DNA of 64,000 nucleotides, from positions 16,375,067 through 16,439,066 of the forward strand of contig NC_051087.1 in assembly GCF_901709675.1 (NCBI RefSeq), in the 5' to 3' direction. This stretch comes from Syngnathus acus. Its lineage: Eukaryota > Chordata > Actinopteri > Syngnathiformes > Syngnathidae. The translations under genes and the position numbers were made by a program. The stretch's first letter is position 1. Every line of letters begins with the position of its first letter. Shown here one piece after another: positions 54,233 through 64,000 of the stretch. Under the pieces are notes generated by a model. That model worked only from the letters and a program-made list of their open reading frames with translations, was not told the origin of the DNA and made no database searches.

Positions 54233-54595
54233 TGTCACAGATCGGATGGAGCAGGGCGACCAAATGCAGCTTGGACCAGGGTTTATTTAGGGGAAAGGGA
54301 AGTGGAACGGAGCATCCAGGGAAACAGACAGGAACTTGCAAACTAATGACATGACTGAATGACTAACCGAAACAGACTTGAAAACGACAGGAACCAAAAG
54401 ACATGAAGATATCAAACGACAACAATGATCCGACGGGGCGTGAGGGGCAGACAGGACTTATATACACGACAGGTAACAAGAGGCAGGTGAGAATAATCAA
54501 ACTAATCATGGGCACACAGGAGGGGCGGGACGAGCACACAGACAGAAACCATGACAACAGACACATAGTGGAACGGCTGGGGACGAGACGTGCCA
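54233..54595 (-). mobile_element. LTR of a gypsy-like element
   Basis: The minus strand runs TGGCACGTCTCGTCCCC ... GATCTGTGACA, with GTATATAAGTCCTGTCTGCC and AATAAACCCTGGTCCAAGCT. Closely related to the LTRs at 20085 and 29123. The 5-bp flanks do not match (CATTC, AACCC), as expected for the 5' LTR of a once longer element that has lost its other end. Confidence 0.85.
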
Positions 54596-54714
54596 AACCC
54601 TTTTATGCAATGACCTTTACATGTCGTTTATATTACTTCGCACAAACACAACATCCAGCTGCTCCTGGTTCGGCCCCCCGGTCAAAATTTAGAATCCAGT
54701 TCTTAAGAGACTTC

Positions 54715-54903
54715 CGCCATTGATTTTTCAGCTCTTACCCTGAAGTAGACAGCTGCCTTTGCCTTGGAATGGGGCTGCCTTTTTGCCCTACAATTGATGT
54801 CACTTTGCCAAGAGCAAAAGGCTTTCCTTTTGGCATCAATTAGTAGTTCGATTTCAAAGTCATTGTCATCGAAGCAAGCCCGCAAGTCAAAAGGTTTGCC
54901 CAC
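54715..54903 (-). pseudogene. RTE-type LINE fragment
   Basis: The minus-strand frame reads FDLRACFDDNDFEIELLIDA KRKAFCSWQSDINC...KAKAAVYFRVRAEKSMAE. It is the same segment, in opposite orientation, as the plus-strand LINE piece at about 57705-57880 (CFDDNDIEIELLIDAKRKTF). It lies between endonuclease and RT in these elements. Confidence 0.75.
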
Positions 54904-54948
54904 CCCTGGTGTAGATGATCAGAACCAAATAAGTGTATGGTCTCATCA

Positions 54949-55250
54949 GACCACGTGACTCAGAGGTGGGCATTCCTTCCTCCAACAGGCGTCAATGAGT
55001 GTCTCACGACCTTAAGCATGAGTCTCTCACACGATCGGATGGCCACAGCTGTGAGTGCCTACGCACCAACCTTGGACTCACAGGATGAAGACAAGGAGAC
55101 CTTCTATGCAACTCTGGACCAAGTTCTATCAAACATCCCAAAGGAATACAAAATCTTTCTACCCTGAGATTTCAATGCCAGGATTGGCAAAGATCACAAG
55201 CTCTGAAATGGCACTTTAGGTAGTGAGGGGGTCGGGAAGGCCAACGCAAA
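54949..55250 (+). pseudogene. LINE endonuclease fragment (RTE-type)
   Basis: LSHDRMATAVSAYAPTLDSQ DEDKETFYATLDQVLSNIPK EYKIFLP, a stop where Gly-Asp is expected, then DFNARIGKDHKL. This is the (G)DFNAR region of an APE-type endonuclease. The N-terminal part is absent and the next LINE (55262) begins immediately. Confidence 0.82.
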
Positions 55251-55261
55251 TTGAATTCTCT

Positions 55262-56019
55262 TGTGATATCCAACATCCCAAACGGTGATGAGACTGCGTA
55301 CAGACAGGAGGTGCAGCGGCTGGTCCACTGGTGCGGCCCAAACCACCTGGAGCTGAACCCGCTCAAGACCGTGGAGATGACAGTGGACTTAAGGCGAGAC
55401 CCTTCACTACTTTCACCCCTCACTATCCTGGGAACCACAATCTCTCGGGACCTGAAATGGACCGGCCACATAGACTCTGTCCGGAAGAAGGCCCAGCAGA
55501 GGCTATACGTCCTGAGACAGCTCAAGAAGTTCAACCTGCCGCGGGAGCTGCTGAAGACCTTCTACACTGCCATCATCCAGTCTGTCCTCTGCACCTCCAT
55601 CACTGTCTGGTTTGGATCGGCCTCCAAACAAGACAAGCACAGACTGCAACGGACAATCAGGACTGCAGAAAAGATAATTGGAATCAACCTCCCATCTATC
55701 CAAGACTTGTACCTGTCCAGGAAACGTGCAAGTAACATCTCTACAGACCCTTCTCACCCAGGTTGCAGTCTGTTTGAACTACTCCCCTCCGGACGGTGTT
55801 ATAGAGCTCTGTACGCCAAAACCAGCACACACAGAGACAGCTTCTTCCCCCAGGCTGTTGCTCTGATGAACTCACACCACTCTAATATTTTTCATTTTTC
55901 ACACATCCTGAGTGTTGTTAGTCACCTAAACGTTGAACAGAGGCTGTGATGTACCGAAGTCAAATTCCTTGTTTGGCACGCCCAAACATGGCGAATAAAA
56001 ATTCTTGAATCTTGAATCC
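55262..56019 (+). pseudogene. CR1/L2-like LINE 3' part
   Basis: A 232-codon frame (ends at 55949): DETAYRQEVQRLVHWCGPNH, LELNPLKTVEMTVDLRRDPS, a deletion that removes FKFLG, LGTTISRDLKWTGHIDSVRK, LPRELLKTFYTAIIQSVLCT, FLLPSGRCYRALYAKTSTHR. The 3' UTR ends CATGGCGAATAAAAATTCTT GAATCTTGAATCC. The RT catalytic core is missing (5' truncation). It is the least damaged copy of the family at 18344 and 52527. Confidence 0.88.
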
Positions 56020-57430
56020 TTTTCCACCAGAGAAATAGGTTTAAAACCTCCTGGATGCATCCCCAATCAAATGCAGGCATCTCATTGATTATGTGATTCT
56101 CAGGGCCAGACATCGCAAAGATGTCAATATCACCAGGGCCATGACCTGCATGTAACCCAGGTTAACATAACCTCGTAAAATAAGAACCATAAAGACAGTA
56201 CATTGTAAATAATTACTAAATAGACCAACACAGATTTAAAAACATGTAAATGATTAAAACAATGCAAATTCATTATTTTATTCATGTTTTGTATTTGCTA
56301 AAATGATAAAAGTGTGAACATTCACTTTTATTTTGAAGGATCCATGATGACGTAAAAAAATGACCCATTTGAACAGAAATGTGAACTCTACTTTTTTTCT
56401 TTTCCCGCCGTTCTTTTCCCGATGAGGACGAAGGTGCACTAAGTACGTGAGGAACTACTCCTAAACAAAGGGAAAGAGAGAGAGGGAAATAATTATATCA
56501 AGCTATTTTTATATCTTGATGGGTTTATTTTTCTGTATTTCAACCTTTCTTCTCACCTCGGTGATGAACTAAGTGCTGAACGGGACTTGGTTCACTAGAG
56601 TTGGTTCAGAAACATCTGAACCAATAACGGAGCTGGATTTCTTGTGCGAGTCACAAGATGGTGAGCCACCCAAGAGGCCTTTGAATTGTCTCTCACGCAG
56701 GAGCGGAGAGCACTCGCTGGACGTTTGTTCATCGAACCTGGTAGGATCTATCGATTTTTCTCTCTGTTACACCGCAGTGGACTCGGAAAGGATTGACTGA
56801 CTATTCAGGACAATCAGGAGAAACCAACCAAAGGGATCTAGAGACATTTGGATATTGAAAGTCGTTCAGTCTTTTGCTGAATTGTTTTGAGTTTTGTACA
56901 TTTTTGTCACTTTTATTTTTGCGTGAACCATATATGTGATAATGCTGTAATGGTGTTATTGAAATATTGATTGGTTTAAACAAAATCAGTGAAATGGTGG
57001 GAATTTAAAAGTGGATTTAACTGAACTCAAATTAGATTTACTATTATTTTCGAATTACTTACCTGTACTGAATGTTAATCAAACAAAAAGTGAGGTAACT
57101 AAACAGATTGAAAACTAGAATTAATAAAACAACCCGGGTTGAAAACTAAAATTTCTTAAACTGAAAAGTTTAACTGAAAAGGGATTGATAACCAAATTCA
57201 ACTGAAAGGGAAATTATTTTCTTCAACTAACGTTGAGTTTAAATGTAAATTGTATGTCAATTATGTGTACATTGTATGTCAACTATTTTCTCTACTAAAA
57301 TAAGCCGGCAGTTCAATTCAAACCTTGGTCTGTGGTCATTTATTTGGCTTATTCTATCACCACTACACATATAGCCGAACTTAGAACTGGTCCATTATCT
57401 AATTTACTGTAAGCACTGTCAAAACAAAGT
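56020..57430. other. No recognised gene
   Basis: AT-rich sequence. A 75-codon frame at 56573-56800 (EPITELDFLCESQDGEPPKR...) has no motif or neighbour to support it. No repeat ends were seen. Confidence 0.45.
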
Positions 57431-58420
57431 GTTACATGCGCAGACGACTGCTGGACAGACCATTGTCTCGTATGCTCAAAAATTAAAATCTAGCTATGAC
57501 AGATGAGGAGGATACAAAGAAAATGAAATCGCCTGAAACTCAGCATCAACAACCCTGGAAGACTTAATCAAAGTGCAACATCTTCAGAACACCTTGTCTG
57601 AGAGAGTCCCTGAGAAATATCCTGAAGACGTGGAAGAGCATTGGAAGACCCTTAAAACACCTTACTGGAGACCAGCAGGGATTCCATTGGCTACCAGTTG
57701 AGGAAGCATCAAAACTGCTTCGATGACAATGACATTGAAATCGAACTACTAATTGATGCCAAAAGGAAAACCTTTTGCTCCTGGAAAGTGACATCAATTG
57801 TAGGGCAAAAAAGCAGGCCCATTCCAAGGCAAAGGCGGGTCCAGGGTAAGAGCTGAAAATCAATGGTGGAAGGCGAAGGCCCTGGAAATCCAGAGGCTTG
57901 CTGACTCGGGTGACACGAGAGGCTTTTTCAACGCTACCAAGGCTATGTACAGGGGCGGATCTAGGATCCTAAGAGATCAGGGGCTTAGCCCAGATGCTGA
58001 TTTATGTTTTTAGTCTATTTTGCTGCCTCGCACACTGTACAATTCTTTTTTTGTACTTCAACTTACCACCAGTTCAAAGCAGAGAAAGGCACGGAGAACC
58101 GTCTTGTAACAAGAACATGTGCCTCACCGTCCACTGAAAGAAAAACATCATAAACGAAAAATGTGAAATAAAGTACTATAAAAGGCATCTTATTTCCTTA
58201 CTGCAGGCTACCTGTAATCTTGGATGGCACCTAAGCTGTCCCTTACTGCTTTGTTTTCCAACCCTCTATTCTCAACCCTTTTCATCTCCTGCCTCTCCTC
58301 TTTTGCTTTCTTCACAAATTCTGTTAATTTTTTCTCCACTCTTGGTCTTTCACTCCTTCCTCTCCTCTGTCTTCCTCACTCTTTAAATACATGTCAGAGC
58401 TGTCCTCTTGTCTTGTCATG

Positions 58421-58580
58421 CCTCCTCTTCTACTTTTGAATGTTATACCTCCTCCTCCCTCCCCTTCTACTTTTAAATGTTATATCCCCTCCTCCTCTTC
58501 TACTTTTGAATGGTATATCTCATCTTCCTCTTCTACTTTTGAATGTTATAGCTCCTTCTCCTCTTCTACATTTTAATTTC
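58421..58580. repeat. Pyrimidine-rich minisatellite, block 1
   Basis: About five units of CTCCTCCTCTTCTACTTTTG AATGTTATAT with small changes. Confidence 0.9.
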
Positions 58581-59124
58581 ATATCTCCTGAAGGAATGGG
58601 GTCGAAATACAAAAAGTCCTGCCTAGCTACAAAAACAGATATGCTCAAACCTCATTGAATAAAGTACATAAGCAGACAAGTATATTCACATATTAAATCA
58701 ATAAAAGAAACATTTTAAGCATATAATTATACCTACACACCAAATCAATAAAGAAGACATAACTAAGACATTTTCGATAGGTGGTAATGACAAAGGTTTT
58801 TATAACTTTATGATCTGATATATATTTCTGAGCACTTTGAAATAACAAATGTTTTTGATATATTGCCTGAATAGCTTAATGACCCTTAAGGAACTGTTTA
58901 ATGCATGCCTGATGATTTTCTAAATCACGGACACTGCCAAAGTCGTCGAAAAATGTTCAGTACTTGATTGTATCTTATGTTTTGAGTCAAAACGTTTGAC
59001 TAATGCTAGACGCCAGTTTTCGATTACTACTGAACGCTCTGGACAGAGGGAAATATTTTGCCTAACAAAGAAAAGATATGGTTGGAAGCATGATTAAACT
59101 AAGAATATGATGACGTAAGCAAGT

Positions 59125-59900
59125 ACATGGAGTATCAAAAGAACAAACAAACAAAAACATGGTAAGTGGTGAGTACAAACTTTGCATAGTCAGGGAACAT
59201 TAATAAATTGATGATGTCACAGCCAAAAGCTCACATAATTCCGTACAAAATGACAAAATTGAAAGAATGATGAATGGATGAGGTGCGACAGTGTATGTGC
59301 AAGAATGGAGGAGAATGTTTACAGGAAAGTCACTTGGAGATAAAACCAGCAGGTGCCAGAGGGAAACAGCCAAGAACCCGGCCAAAGATGATCGTCAAGG
59401 CTGAAACACGGAAAGGAAAACAACAGCCCCCACACACATCGAATCGCCCATAATCAGCACCCAACCCCACGGAACCAGCTCTCACCGAACCAGCACCCAC
59501 TCCCATGGAATCAAACTCTACTGCGAACTTGCCCCACCCCAAAGACCCATCACCCATCAAACTCGGCCCACACCGGCATGTGCAACTGAATATAAGCTGA
59601 CCAAAGAACCTTGAACGTTGCCTTTTCTGAATGGAGACTTTCTGCTCTTGAGCATGGTCGCACAAAAGGCCCAGCGCTGTATTGTACTTTCCTGAAAACA
59701 GAGCTTTCTTAACAAGAACTGTGATTGAACTCAACCAACCTGTGTAAATCTAATTTCTGCTTCAGTGTCTTAGCATTTTCCTAAATCTGAAGAAATCAAA
59801 CGAGCACACAGTGAGTAAATTGGATAACAGGTGATTGGCAATGGCTTTTGCCGTGAGGTGCAGATAGCGCGCTCCCTAAATTGTGGACAAAATCCAACAC
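59125..59900. repeat. Unidentified dispersed repeat, copy 2
   Basis: Collinear with 23149-23665 but longer: the part at about 59530-59820 is absent from copy 1. It ends GTGGACAAAATCCAACAC, after which the minisatellite begins. A 134-codon minus-strand frame (59330-59734) has no motif I know. It could be an LTR or a non-coding element; no TG...CA pair or duplication was established. Confidence 0.75.
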
Positions 59901-60165
59901 TCCTCCTCTTCTACTTTTGAATGTTATATCTCCTCCTCTTTCTCTTTTTCTATTTTTGAATGGTATAGCTCCTCCTCTACTTTTGAATGTTACATACGTA
60001 TATCTCCTCCTCCTCTTCTACTTTTAAATTGTATCTTCTCCTCCTCCTCTTCTACTTTTGAATGTTATAACTCCTCCTCTTCCTCCTCTTCTACTGTTGA
60101 ATGTTATATCTACTCCTTTTCTACTTTTGAATGTTATCTCCTCTTCCTCTTCTACTTTTCAATGT
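59901..60165. repeat. Pyrimidine-rich minisatellite, block 2
   Basis: About nine units of CTCCTCCTCTTCTACTTTTG AATGTTAT, the same family as 58421-58580. The repeat copy at 59125-59900 and about 540 bp of other sequence lie between the blocks. Confidence 0.9.
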
Positions 60166-60774
60166 TAACAAAATCAGCTAGCAAAGTCAGTCAAAACTTC
60201 ACAAACCTGGCGCATCAGTCTGTTTAGCAGCAGCTGTTAATGGTGATGGCGGTGGTGTAGCCATAATCACTTGATAGGTAGCCTATCAGTTTAAAATTTG
60301 CCGCGGGGGCACTTGAGTCCTCGACGCTGGCAGGCAGCTGCAACACTTCTTCTATTCTGGGTAGGCAGGCGATAGGCTGCTTACCTACGCATGCTGCCAC
60401 CCACTGGTGAATTTCAGCACTTCCTATTATACGCAGACCTTGCTCAGAAGCAAGATCCGGGGCTTTTGAGAAAACATCTGGGGCTTAAGCCTCAGTGGTC
60501 ACCCCCTGTATCCGCCTATGGCTATGTATATAGCTAGTCTATGGCCCCATCTATTGAGGCCTCAATCCCCTACGCTCCAAGATGGACAAACTTTGCTGAA
60601 GGATGAAGCGGGGATTTGCTCCACATGGCGAGAACACTTCTAAGAACTCCTGAACCAAAACACCACTGTCGAGCTAGAGACCATCAACCAGATCTCGTAG
60701 TAGCCTACCATGGAACATCTGTTTTTTGGATCATGTTTTTTGGCTCATTCCATTGTGCGCCATCTCGAAAACCT

Positions 60775-61080
60775 TGGCAAGGGTCTTGGGGGGTGGGTGC
60801 ATGAGGTTTCACCCAACCAGTCTACACGCGTTCGGTGAACTTCGAGAAGCTATTCGACTGTGTACCCCAGGGAGTTTAGTGGGGGGTGCTTTGGGAGTAC
60901 GCAATACCGATTCCACTGATTAGGGCAGTTGGGTGCCTATATCGCTGATGCTAGAGTTTGGTCCACATTGCTGGCAGTAAGTCCGATTTTTTTAAGAGAC
61001 TGTTCAGAACTTTTATGGACAGAATTTCTAGGCTCAGCCAAGGTTTTGGGGAGGTCCAGTTCGGTGAGCTCAGTGTCGCT
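60775..61080 (+). pseudogene. LINE reverse transcriptase fragment
   Basis: The frame reads NQPVYTRSVNFEKLFDCVPQ GV*WGVLREYAIPIPLIRAV (RT motif A region, where the family has VDLEKAFDRVP; the catalytic Asp position is Asn), then SLVHIAGSKSDFF. A deletion removes RQGCPLSP, and RTFMDRISRLSQGFGEVQFG follows. A different LINE family from the preceding RTE piece, judged by the wording of the motifs. Confidence 0.75.
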
Positions 61081-61098
61081 AAACTGATTTTTGCAAAT

Positions 61099-61708
61099 GT
61101 GTGACGGATCAGACTGAGCAACGAAGTGCAAAGTGACACAGACTTTATTTAAGATTAAGGAAGGGGAGTTAGAGTGCTGGAGCTCTAGCTTTAACGGAGC
61201 GATGATCGGCTCGAGGCGTGGGGGTTGGCTGGAATCAAAGACCTCGCGGCGGAACACTCTCCACGGTACGCTGAGGAGCCGTTGGGCAGGGGCCGACTTG
61301 GTGGAGAGAGCAGCAAAGCAAGCACGTAGCAGGGCTTGCGGTGATCGTGGTCAGGTGGAGAGTCCGGACGGGCGTCGATCAAAACGTGGTCGTCGACGGG
61401 CAATTGGTCAGGGCAGGTGGCGATCAGAATGTGGTCGTAGACGGGCAGGTGGTCCGGACGGGCGGCTAGCAAGGCAATACGGGTCAGTGAACAGACAAGG
61501 TCGGCAACGGGAGTCGGACAGAGCGCAGTGAGCTAGAAATCGCATCACGGGACAGACTGACAGGGAAATGACGGGTTCGCGGGGTTTAAATAGGACGCCT
61601 AACAAGCAACTGGCAGGTGTGGGTGATTGAGTAGATTGGTGGAGCGTGGCTGTGAGTGCGTGACTAATGGGAGGTTACCGGTTGATTGACAGATTGCCAG
61701 GCGTGTGA
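61099..61708 (-). mobile_element. 3' LTR of a chromodomain Ty3/gypsy element
   Basis: On the minus strand the LTR follows a 15-G polypurine tract (61710-61724 as C) and starts at the degraded TTCACACGCCTGGC; it ends GATCCGTCACA at 61099. It contains CCTATTTAAACC (TATA-like) and AATAAAGTCTGTG (poly(A) signal, near 61140). Length is about 610 bp. The other LTR is not in the window. Confidence 0.8.
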
Positions 61709-61724
61709 ACCCCCCCCCCCCCCC

Positions 61725-62330
61725 AAGGAGTGGCTCCCGACGTCCCCACGGGGTGCCCCAACGCCGGGATGGGGGGGACAAAAGCAGATCAATACTCCGC
61801 AGACACATCCGAATCCAAGACATCAGGAGCCGATGTGGGAGGCAGTGGCGCTGCAACCCCTGGAACAGAGAATACAGAAGCAGACAAGGAGTGTTGTGCA
61901 CGGTCGATTGCCATGGTCTCCCAAATCCCCTCGGGCGCCATCGTCGACGAGCGGGCTGCCCCGGGTGGAGGCGATGAAATTCGGCGATGTGTGCCGGGTC
62001 CACCCAGGAGCGAGCCGAGTCAACGTAGCCCTCCCAATCCACGAGGTACTGGATATCTCTGCCGCATCGCTGAGACTGTAGCAAGGTGCAAACCGTGTAT
62101 GCAGGGTCCCCATCGACGAGCCAGGGAAGTGGAGGAGCGGATGTGGGAACTAGAGGGCTCTCGTGGATGGGCCTCACCCGTGAAACATGGAAGGTGGGGT
62201 GGATCTGCATGGAGCTCGGAAGGGCTGATTACCTTCCGGGAAAGGGTCTCACGAAGCAGGGCGCCAGTTTGCTGATGGTAGATGAGGAAGGGCAAGTGAC
62301 TTGGAATGAGGGGAATCAGGAATAAAAAAA
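61725..62330 (-). pseudogene. Gypsy integrase C-terminus with chromodomain
   Basis: The end of a Ty3/gypsy pol gene on the minus strand. In two frames: a segment around 62250 (KLAPCFVRP, VISPSEL), then [20 protein letters not shown] and the chromodomain [35 protein letters not shown] (about 62000-61930). The chromodomain helps direct integration in chromoviruses. A frameshift lies near 62210 and the protease, RT and integrase core are missing, so the element is defective. Confidence 0.87.
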
Positions 62331-62339
62331 AAAAAATTG

Positions 62340-62480
62340 GAAGTGACAGGACATGACAGAACCCCCGCCTCAAGGGGCAGATCATAGGCGTCCCAAAACA
62401 AGAACAAGCCAGGGAGGGCAGAAGTGGGCCAGGAGGGGGGAACACAACCCACCATTTTGACGGGTGCCCAAGACGGCAGA
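62340..62480 (-). mobile_element. Second LTR-element scrap (pol end, PPT, LTR start)
   Basis: The minus strand has LFLFWDAYDLPLEAGVLS over GAGGCGGGGGTTC followed by TGTCATGTCCTGTCA: a coding end overlapping a polypurine tract and an LTR start. A run of 12-13 A (62325-62337) separates it from the gypsy piece. Confidence 0.5.
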
Positions 62481-62596
62481 CGAGGGGTGCTCAGCAGGAA
62501 TCGACGCGACTTAATGGAAGATTTTGGATCCTTGGAACAAGCATTGTGAAGCCACTACATATTTGATCATGCGGTCAACCTCCCGTTTTCAAAATA

Positions 62597-62740
62597 CAGT
62601 GATCCCTCGTTTATTGCTGATAATTCATTCCAAGATAGGCCATAGGTGGAAATACGCGATGTGGACTCAATATTTTTTATGATATCCGCACAAGACTTTT
62701 ATAATTGTATGTTTAAACATTTTATTGTATTTTTAAACAT
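62597..62740. mobile_element. Tigger-type MITE, left part only
   Basis: CAGTGATCCCTCGTTTATTG after TA, then GATAATTCATTCCAAGATAG and CATAGGTGGAAATACGCGAT, collinear with the element at 6855 (GATAATTGGTTCCAGGACC..., AATAGGTGGAAATCC). It is interrupted at 62740 by the LINE. Confidence 0.82.
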
Positions 62741-64000
62741 CTTGCCTGTATTGAGTCTCGTCTCCCTTGGTGATGAGACCCACCAGAGTCGTGTCGTCAG
62801 CAAACTTCACTATGCGGTTGCCGCTGCAGGTGGCAGCGCAGTCATGCGTCAGGAGGGTGAAGAGCAGCGGACTGAGCACGCAGCCTTGGGGGGCCCCTGT
62901 GCTCAGCGTGATGCTGGCGGAGATCTTGTCGCCAACACGTACCACCTGTGGCCTCTGACAGAGGAAGTCCAGTAGCCAGTTGCAGAGGCAGGTACTGAGG
63001 CCCAGCTTGTCAAGTTTGCTGATGAGACGCTGCGGCACAATGGTGTTGAAGGCAGAACTGAAGTCCACAAACAGCAACCTCACATACGAGTCCTTCCCCT
63101 CCAGGTGGGTGAGGGCCGAGTGGAGGGCAGAGCAGATGGCATCCTCAGAGGACCGTTTGGCTCGGTACGCAAACTGGAAGGGGTCAATGGTGGGGGGGAG
63201 AACTGACCGGATGTGCTCCAAGACAAGCCGCTCAAAGCACTTCATGATGATGGGCGTAAGTGCCACGGGGCGGTAGTCATTGAAGCAGGACGGAGCAGGC
63301 TTCTTCGGCACAGGTACGATGGTGGCAGCTTTGAAACACGACGGGACGATGGCCTGCTGCAGGGAAGTGTTAAAGATGTCCGTGAAGACACCCGTCAGCT
63401 CACCAGCGCAGTCCTTCAGCGCTCGGCCCGGGATGTTGTCCGGGCCCGCCGCCTTACGGATGTCGATAGCGGCAAGCGTCCTCCTCACGCTGTCGGCGGC
63501 GGAGAGGCACAGGGGCAGCTCGTGGGAAGGGGGAGTGGCCTTCAGCGGGCAAGTGCTGTTCTGAGCGTCGAAGCGAGCAAAGAAGCGGTTGAGGTCATTG
63601 AGCAGACGGACGTCGCCATCACAGCTCTGCGGCGCGGGCTTGTAGTCCGTGATGGTCTGAATGCCCTGCCAAAGGCGCCGTGCGTCCCTGCTGTCCTCGA
63701 AGTGGGCGGTAATTTTGCCCGAGAACGCCCTCTTCGCTTCTTTGATGCCCCGGGACAGGTCGGCCCTCGCAGTCCTCAAGCCAGCCCCATCCCCCGCCCG
63801 GAAGGCTTTGTCCCTGGCCCTCAGCAGCCTGAAGACAGCCCCTGTCAGCCATGGCTTCCGGTTAGCCCGAGTGACGACGGATACTGAGTGTGTCACATCA
63901 TCAATGCACTTCCCGATGTAGGAGGAAACAGAGTCAGTATACTCCTCAATGTCCGCCCGACCGTCGCAAGTGGCCGCCCTCCTAAACACGTCCCAGTCGG
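62733..64000 (-). pseudogene. CR1/L2-like LINE, 3'-truncated, runs off the window
   Basis: An open frame of 418 codons to 63989 that continues toward the window edge. It covers the linker (RANRKPWLTGAVFRLLRARD) and RT: GPDNIPGRALKDCAGELTGV, CFNDYRPVALTPIIMKCFER, FQFAYRAKRSSEDAI, LFVDFSSAFNTIVPQ, GAPQGCVLSPLLFTLLTHDC, VKFADDTTLVGLI (catalytic FADD), YRQDV, then stop. The C-terminal third and 3' UTR found in its relative at 37677-40601 are missing. It abuts the Tigger-type MITE. The portion present has no frameshift. Confidence 0.9.

Larger units (their letters stand above)
57950..60520. mobile_element. hAT element with exact 8-bp TSD GCTATGTA
   Basis: Begins CAGGGGCGGATCTAGGATCC; the right end is the complement of CATAGGCGGATACAGGGGGT. 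GCTATGTA at 57942-57949 and 60521-60528 is identical, within the codons for the LINE KAMY. No hAT transposase was recognised. It contains a pyrimidine-rich minisatellite in two blocks and the unidentified repeat at 59125-59900. Confidence 0.9.
57431..60715 (+). mobile_element. RTE-type LINE fragment split by a hAT
   Basis: Belongs to 57431-57949 and 60521-60715. Frames in order: DDCWTDHCLVCSKIKI (end of the endonuclease), SERVPEKYPEDVEEHWKTLK, CFDDNDIEIELLIDAKRKTF, ENQWWKAKALEIQRLADSGD TRGFFNATKAMY, then beyond the hAT LWPHLLRPQSPTLQDGQTLL KDEAGICSTWREHF and ELLNQNTTVELETINQ. Several frameshifts. RT motifs are not reached before the match stops near 60715. Confidence 0.83.

Noticed and set aside
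53314-54341. Pro/Arg-rich ORFs as host collagen-like or mucin-like genes
   Set aside because: All frames are open because of the 31-bp repeat and high GC; the region adjoins an LTR.

Overview
The window looks like intergenic or intronic DNA of a teleost fish. I infer this from the mix of repeat families: a tRNA-derived SINE with a (TGGA)n tail, Tc1/mariner elements, many hAT elements with CAGGGGT-type ends and BED-finger or GTF2IRD2-like transposases, piggyBac, pogo/Tigger and POGK-like elements, L2/CR1-, RTE- and R2/R4-like LINEs, and Ty3/gypsy LTRs. No intact host gene was found. The only host-like coding sequence is a broken pair of exons from a C2H2-finger gene (29.6-30.0 kb). There are no bacterial features, no CRISPR array and no recognisable tRNA or rRNA gene.

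Layout. 0-12.9 kb: hAT fold-back MITEs, a decayed LINE, a SINE, two dead Tc1 elements, a 1.8-kb Tigger-type MITE, a palindromic minisatellite split by a retroelement, and a hAT transposase pseudogene carrying a tiny poly(A) retroposon. 12.9-21.7 kb: a string of hAT elements, four with exact 8-bp target duplications, one of them carrying a LINE and a short retroelement inside its gene. 21.9-28.6 kb: two inverted copies of one pogo-like element flank a 13-copy satellite; one copy has grown by tandem amplification of a 760-bp block. 28.6-32.5 kb: the zinc-finger exons with a solo LTR in the intron, and a MITE. 32.5-41.4 kb: an old L2-type LINE split by two hATs, then a LINE with an uninterrupted 974-codon ORF. 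41.46-51.46 kb: a nest of transposons in transposons (Tigger-type MITE > POGK-like transposon > piggyBac and hAT > pogo-like MITE, hAT, Tc1-like > solo LTR, plus a THAP/P-like element). 52.3-64 kb: a hAT with a LINE tail in it, an LTR element with a 31-bp minisatellite, RTE-type LINE pieces split by a 2.6-kb hAT, a chromodomain gypsy end, and a 3'-truncated LINE running off the window.

The target duplications and junctions give a relative order of insertion. The strongest case is a piggyBac that entered the POGK-like transposase gene at TTAA: reading across the empty site restores the frame. Almost all transposase genes here are broken by stops, frameshifts or internal deletions. The exception is the LINE at 37.3-40.7 kb, which could be young. 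No novel cellular system was seen; the notable content is the nesting, the amplified pogo-like element and a few unidentified repeats. All family names come from motif recognition by eye, not database searches.
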